Shown here piece after piece: positions 24,173 to 24,418 of a stretch of DNA of 24,418 bases (within the stretch, counting starts at the first letter, position 1; every line of letters begins with the position of its first letter). The stretch spans positions 1-24,418 of the forward strand of contig JAAEQP010000570.1 of NCBI GenBank assembly GCA_024231375.1, given 5' to 3'. A model generated the notes under the pieces. It was not told where the DNA came from, made no database searches, and was given only the letters and a program-made list of their open reading frames with translations. This DNA is from a bacterium. GTDB taxonomy: Bacteria > Hydrogenedentota > Hydrogenedentia > Hydrogenedentiales > SLHB01. The position numbers and the translations under genes were made by a program.

Positions 24173-24418
24173 ATGGTACGGCGAGTGGCATTGATGGTTC
24201 TTGTGGGGATGGGACTGGTTGCGGCGGCTACCGGAGCCCAGGAGAAGCACGGGTTTGTGTGTGCCGACAGCGGTTTGAAGCGACTGGTGGAGTTCTCACC
24301 GGAAGGCGAGATCGTGTGGGAGTTCAAAGGGCCGTATTGCTACGATCTGACCCTGCTGCCGAACGACAATATCCTCTTCTGCCACAACGGTGGACGGACG
24401 AGCGTCGTCCGGGAGATC
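24173..24418 (+). CDS. Secreted beta-propeller-like protein, 3' end missing
   Basis: The frame is open to the window end, giving 82 residues. AGGGGG lies 6 bases before the ATG. It starts MVRRVALMVLVGMGLVAAAT, a signal peptide with an expected cut after GAQ, then GFVCADSGLKRLVEFSPEGE and IVWEF, followed by LLPNDNILFCHNGG. The pattern of a short strand, a turn and the phrase IVWEF is that of a beta-propeller blade in PQQ-like or quinoprotein-type repeats. The full protein and its function cannot be judged from this part. Confidence 0.7.
   Translation, partial: MVRRVALMVLVGMGLVAAATGAQEKHGFVCADSGLKRLVEFSPEGEIVWEFKGPYCYDLTLLPNDNILFCHNGGRTSVVREI

Noticed and set aside
22834..24327. A 497-codon open frame on the minus strand
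   Set aside because: It is antisense to the Gfo/Idh/MocA gene and crosses its terminator and the next gene's start. The residues are Arg- and His-rich without motifs.

Overview
The window looks like a chromosomal segment of a GC-rich (about 60% by eye) Gram-negative heterotroph. The mix of a Tat-exported Gfo/Idh/MocA oxidoreductase, a secreted neutral-ceramidase-like protein, an MttB-superfamily methyltransferase without pyrrolysine, a uroporphyrinogen-decarboxylase-like methyltransferase, DUF547 and hairpin-rich intergenic repeats suggests Hydrogenedentota or a planctomycete-like (PVC-related) bacterium. That placement is inferred from gene content; no rRNA or tRNA gene was seen.

Left part (1-3998): the 3' part of a Fic-family gene, a membrane-anchored unknown protein, a short duplicated tail of a hydrolase gene, a repeat-rich spacer, an intact secreted alpha/beta hydrolase on the minus strand, a truncated transposase and a gene-free stretch with hairpin repeats.

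Central catabolic cluster (3999-8969, plus strand): an MttB-like methyltransferase, the alpha and beta subunits of a thiamine-diphosphate 2-oxoacid or acetoin dehydrogenase E1, and a class III PLP aminotransferase, behind a plausible sigma-70-type promoter. It could serve breakdown of a methylated amine, but no corrinoid protein, E2 or E3 gene is present. An RluA-type pseudouridine synthase follows; a convergent UroD-like methyltransferase lies beyond it.

Middle (11175-15303): a repeat copy in the spacer, a secreted protein with four C-terminal membrane segments and a strong terminator, a small polytopic membrane protein and a neutral ceramidase-like protein.

Minus-strand operon (19845 to 15304): a large flavin/NAD oxidoreductase fused to a NapH/NosR-like iron-sulfur membrane module, a DUF547 protein and a GT-C-type glycosyltransferase, joined by overlapping stop and start codons. 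A PAS sensor with a terminal Cys cluster lies upstream.

Right part (21108-24418): a promoter, a structured leader with a 19-codon ORF, a GNAT acetyltransferase, the Tat-exported Gfo/Idh/MocA protein with a terminator, and the start of a secreted beta-propeller-like gene cut by the window edge.
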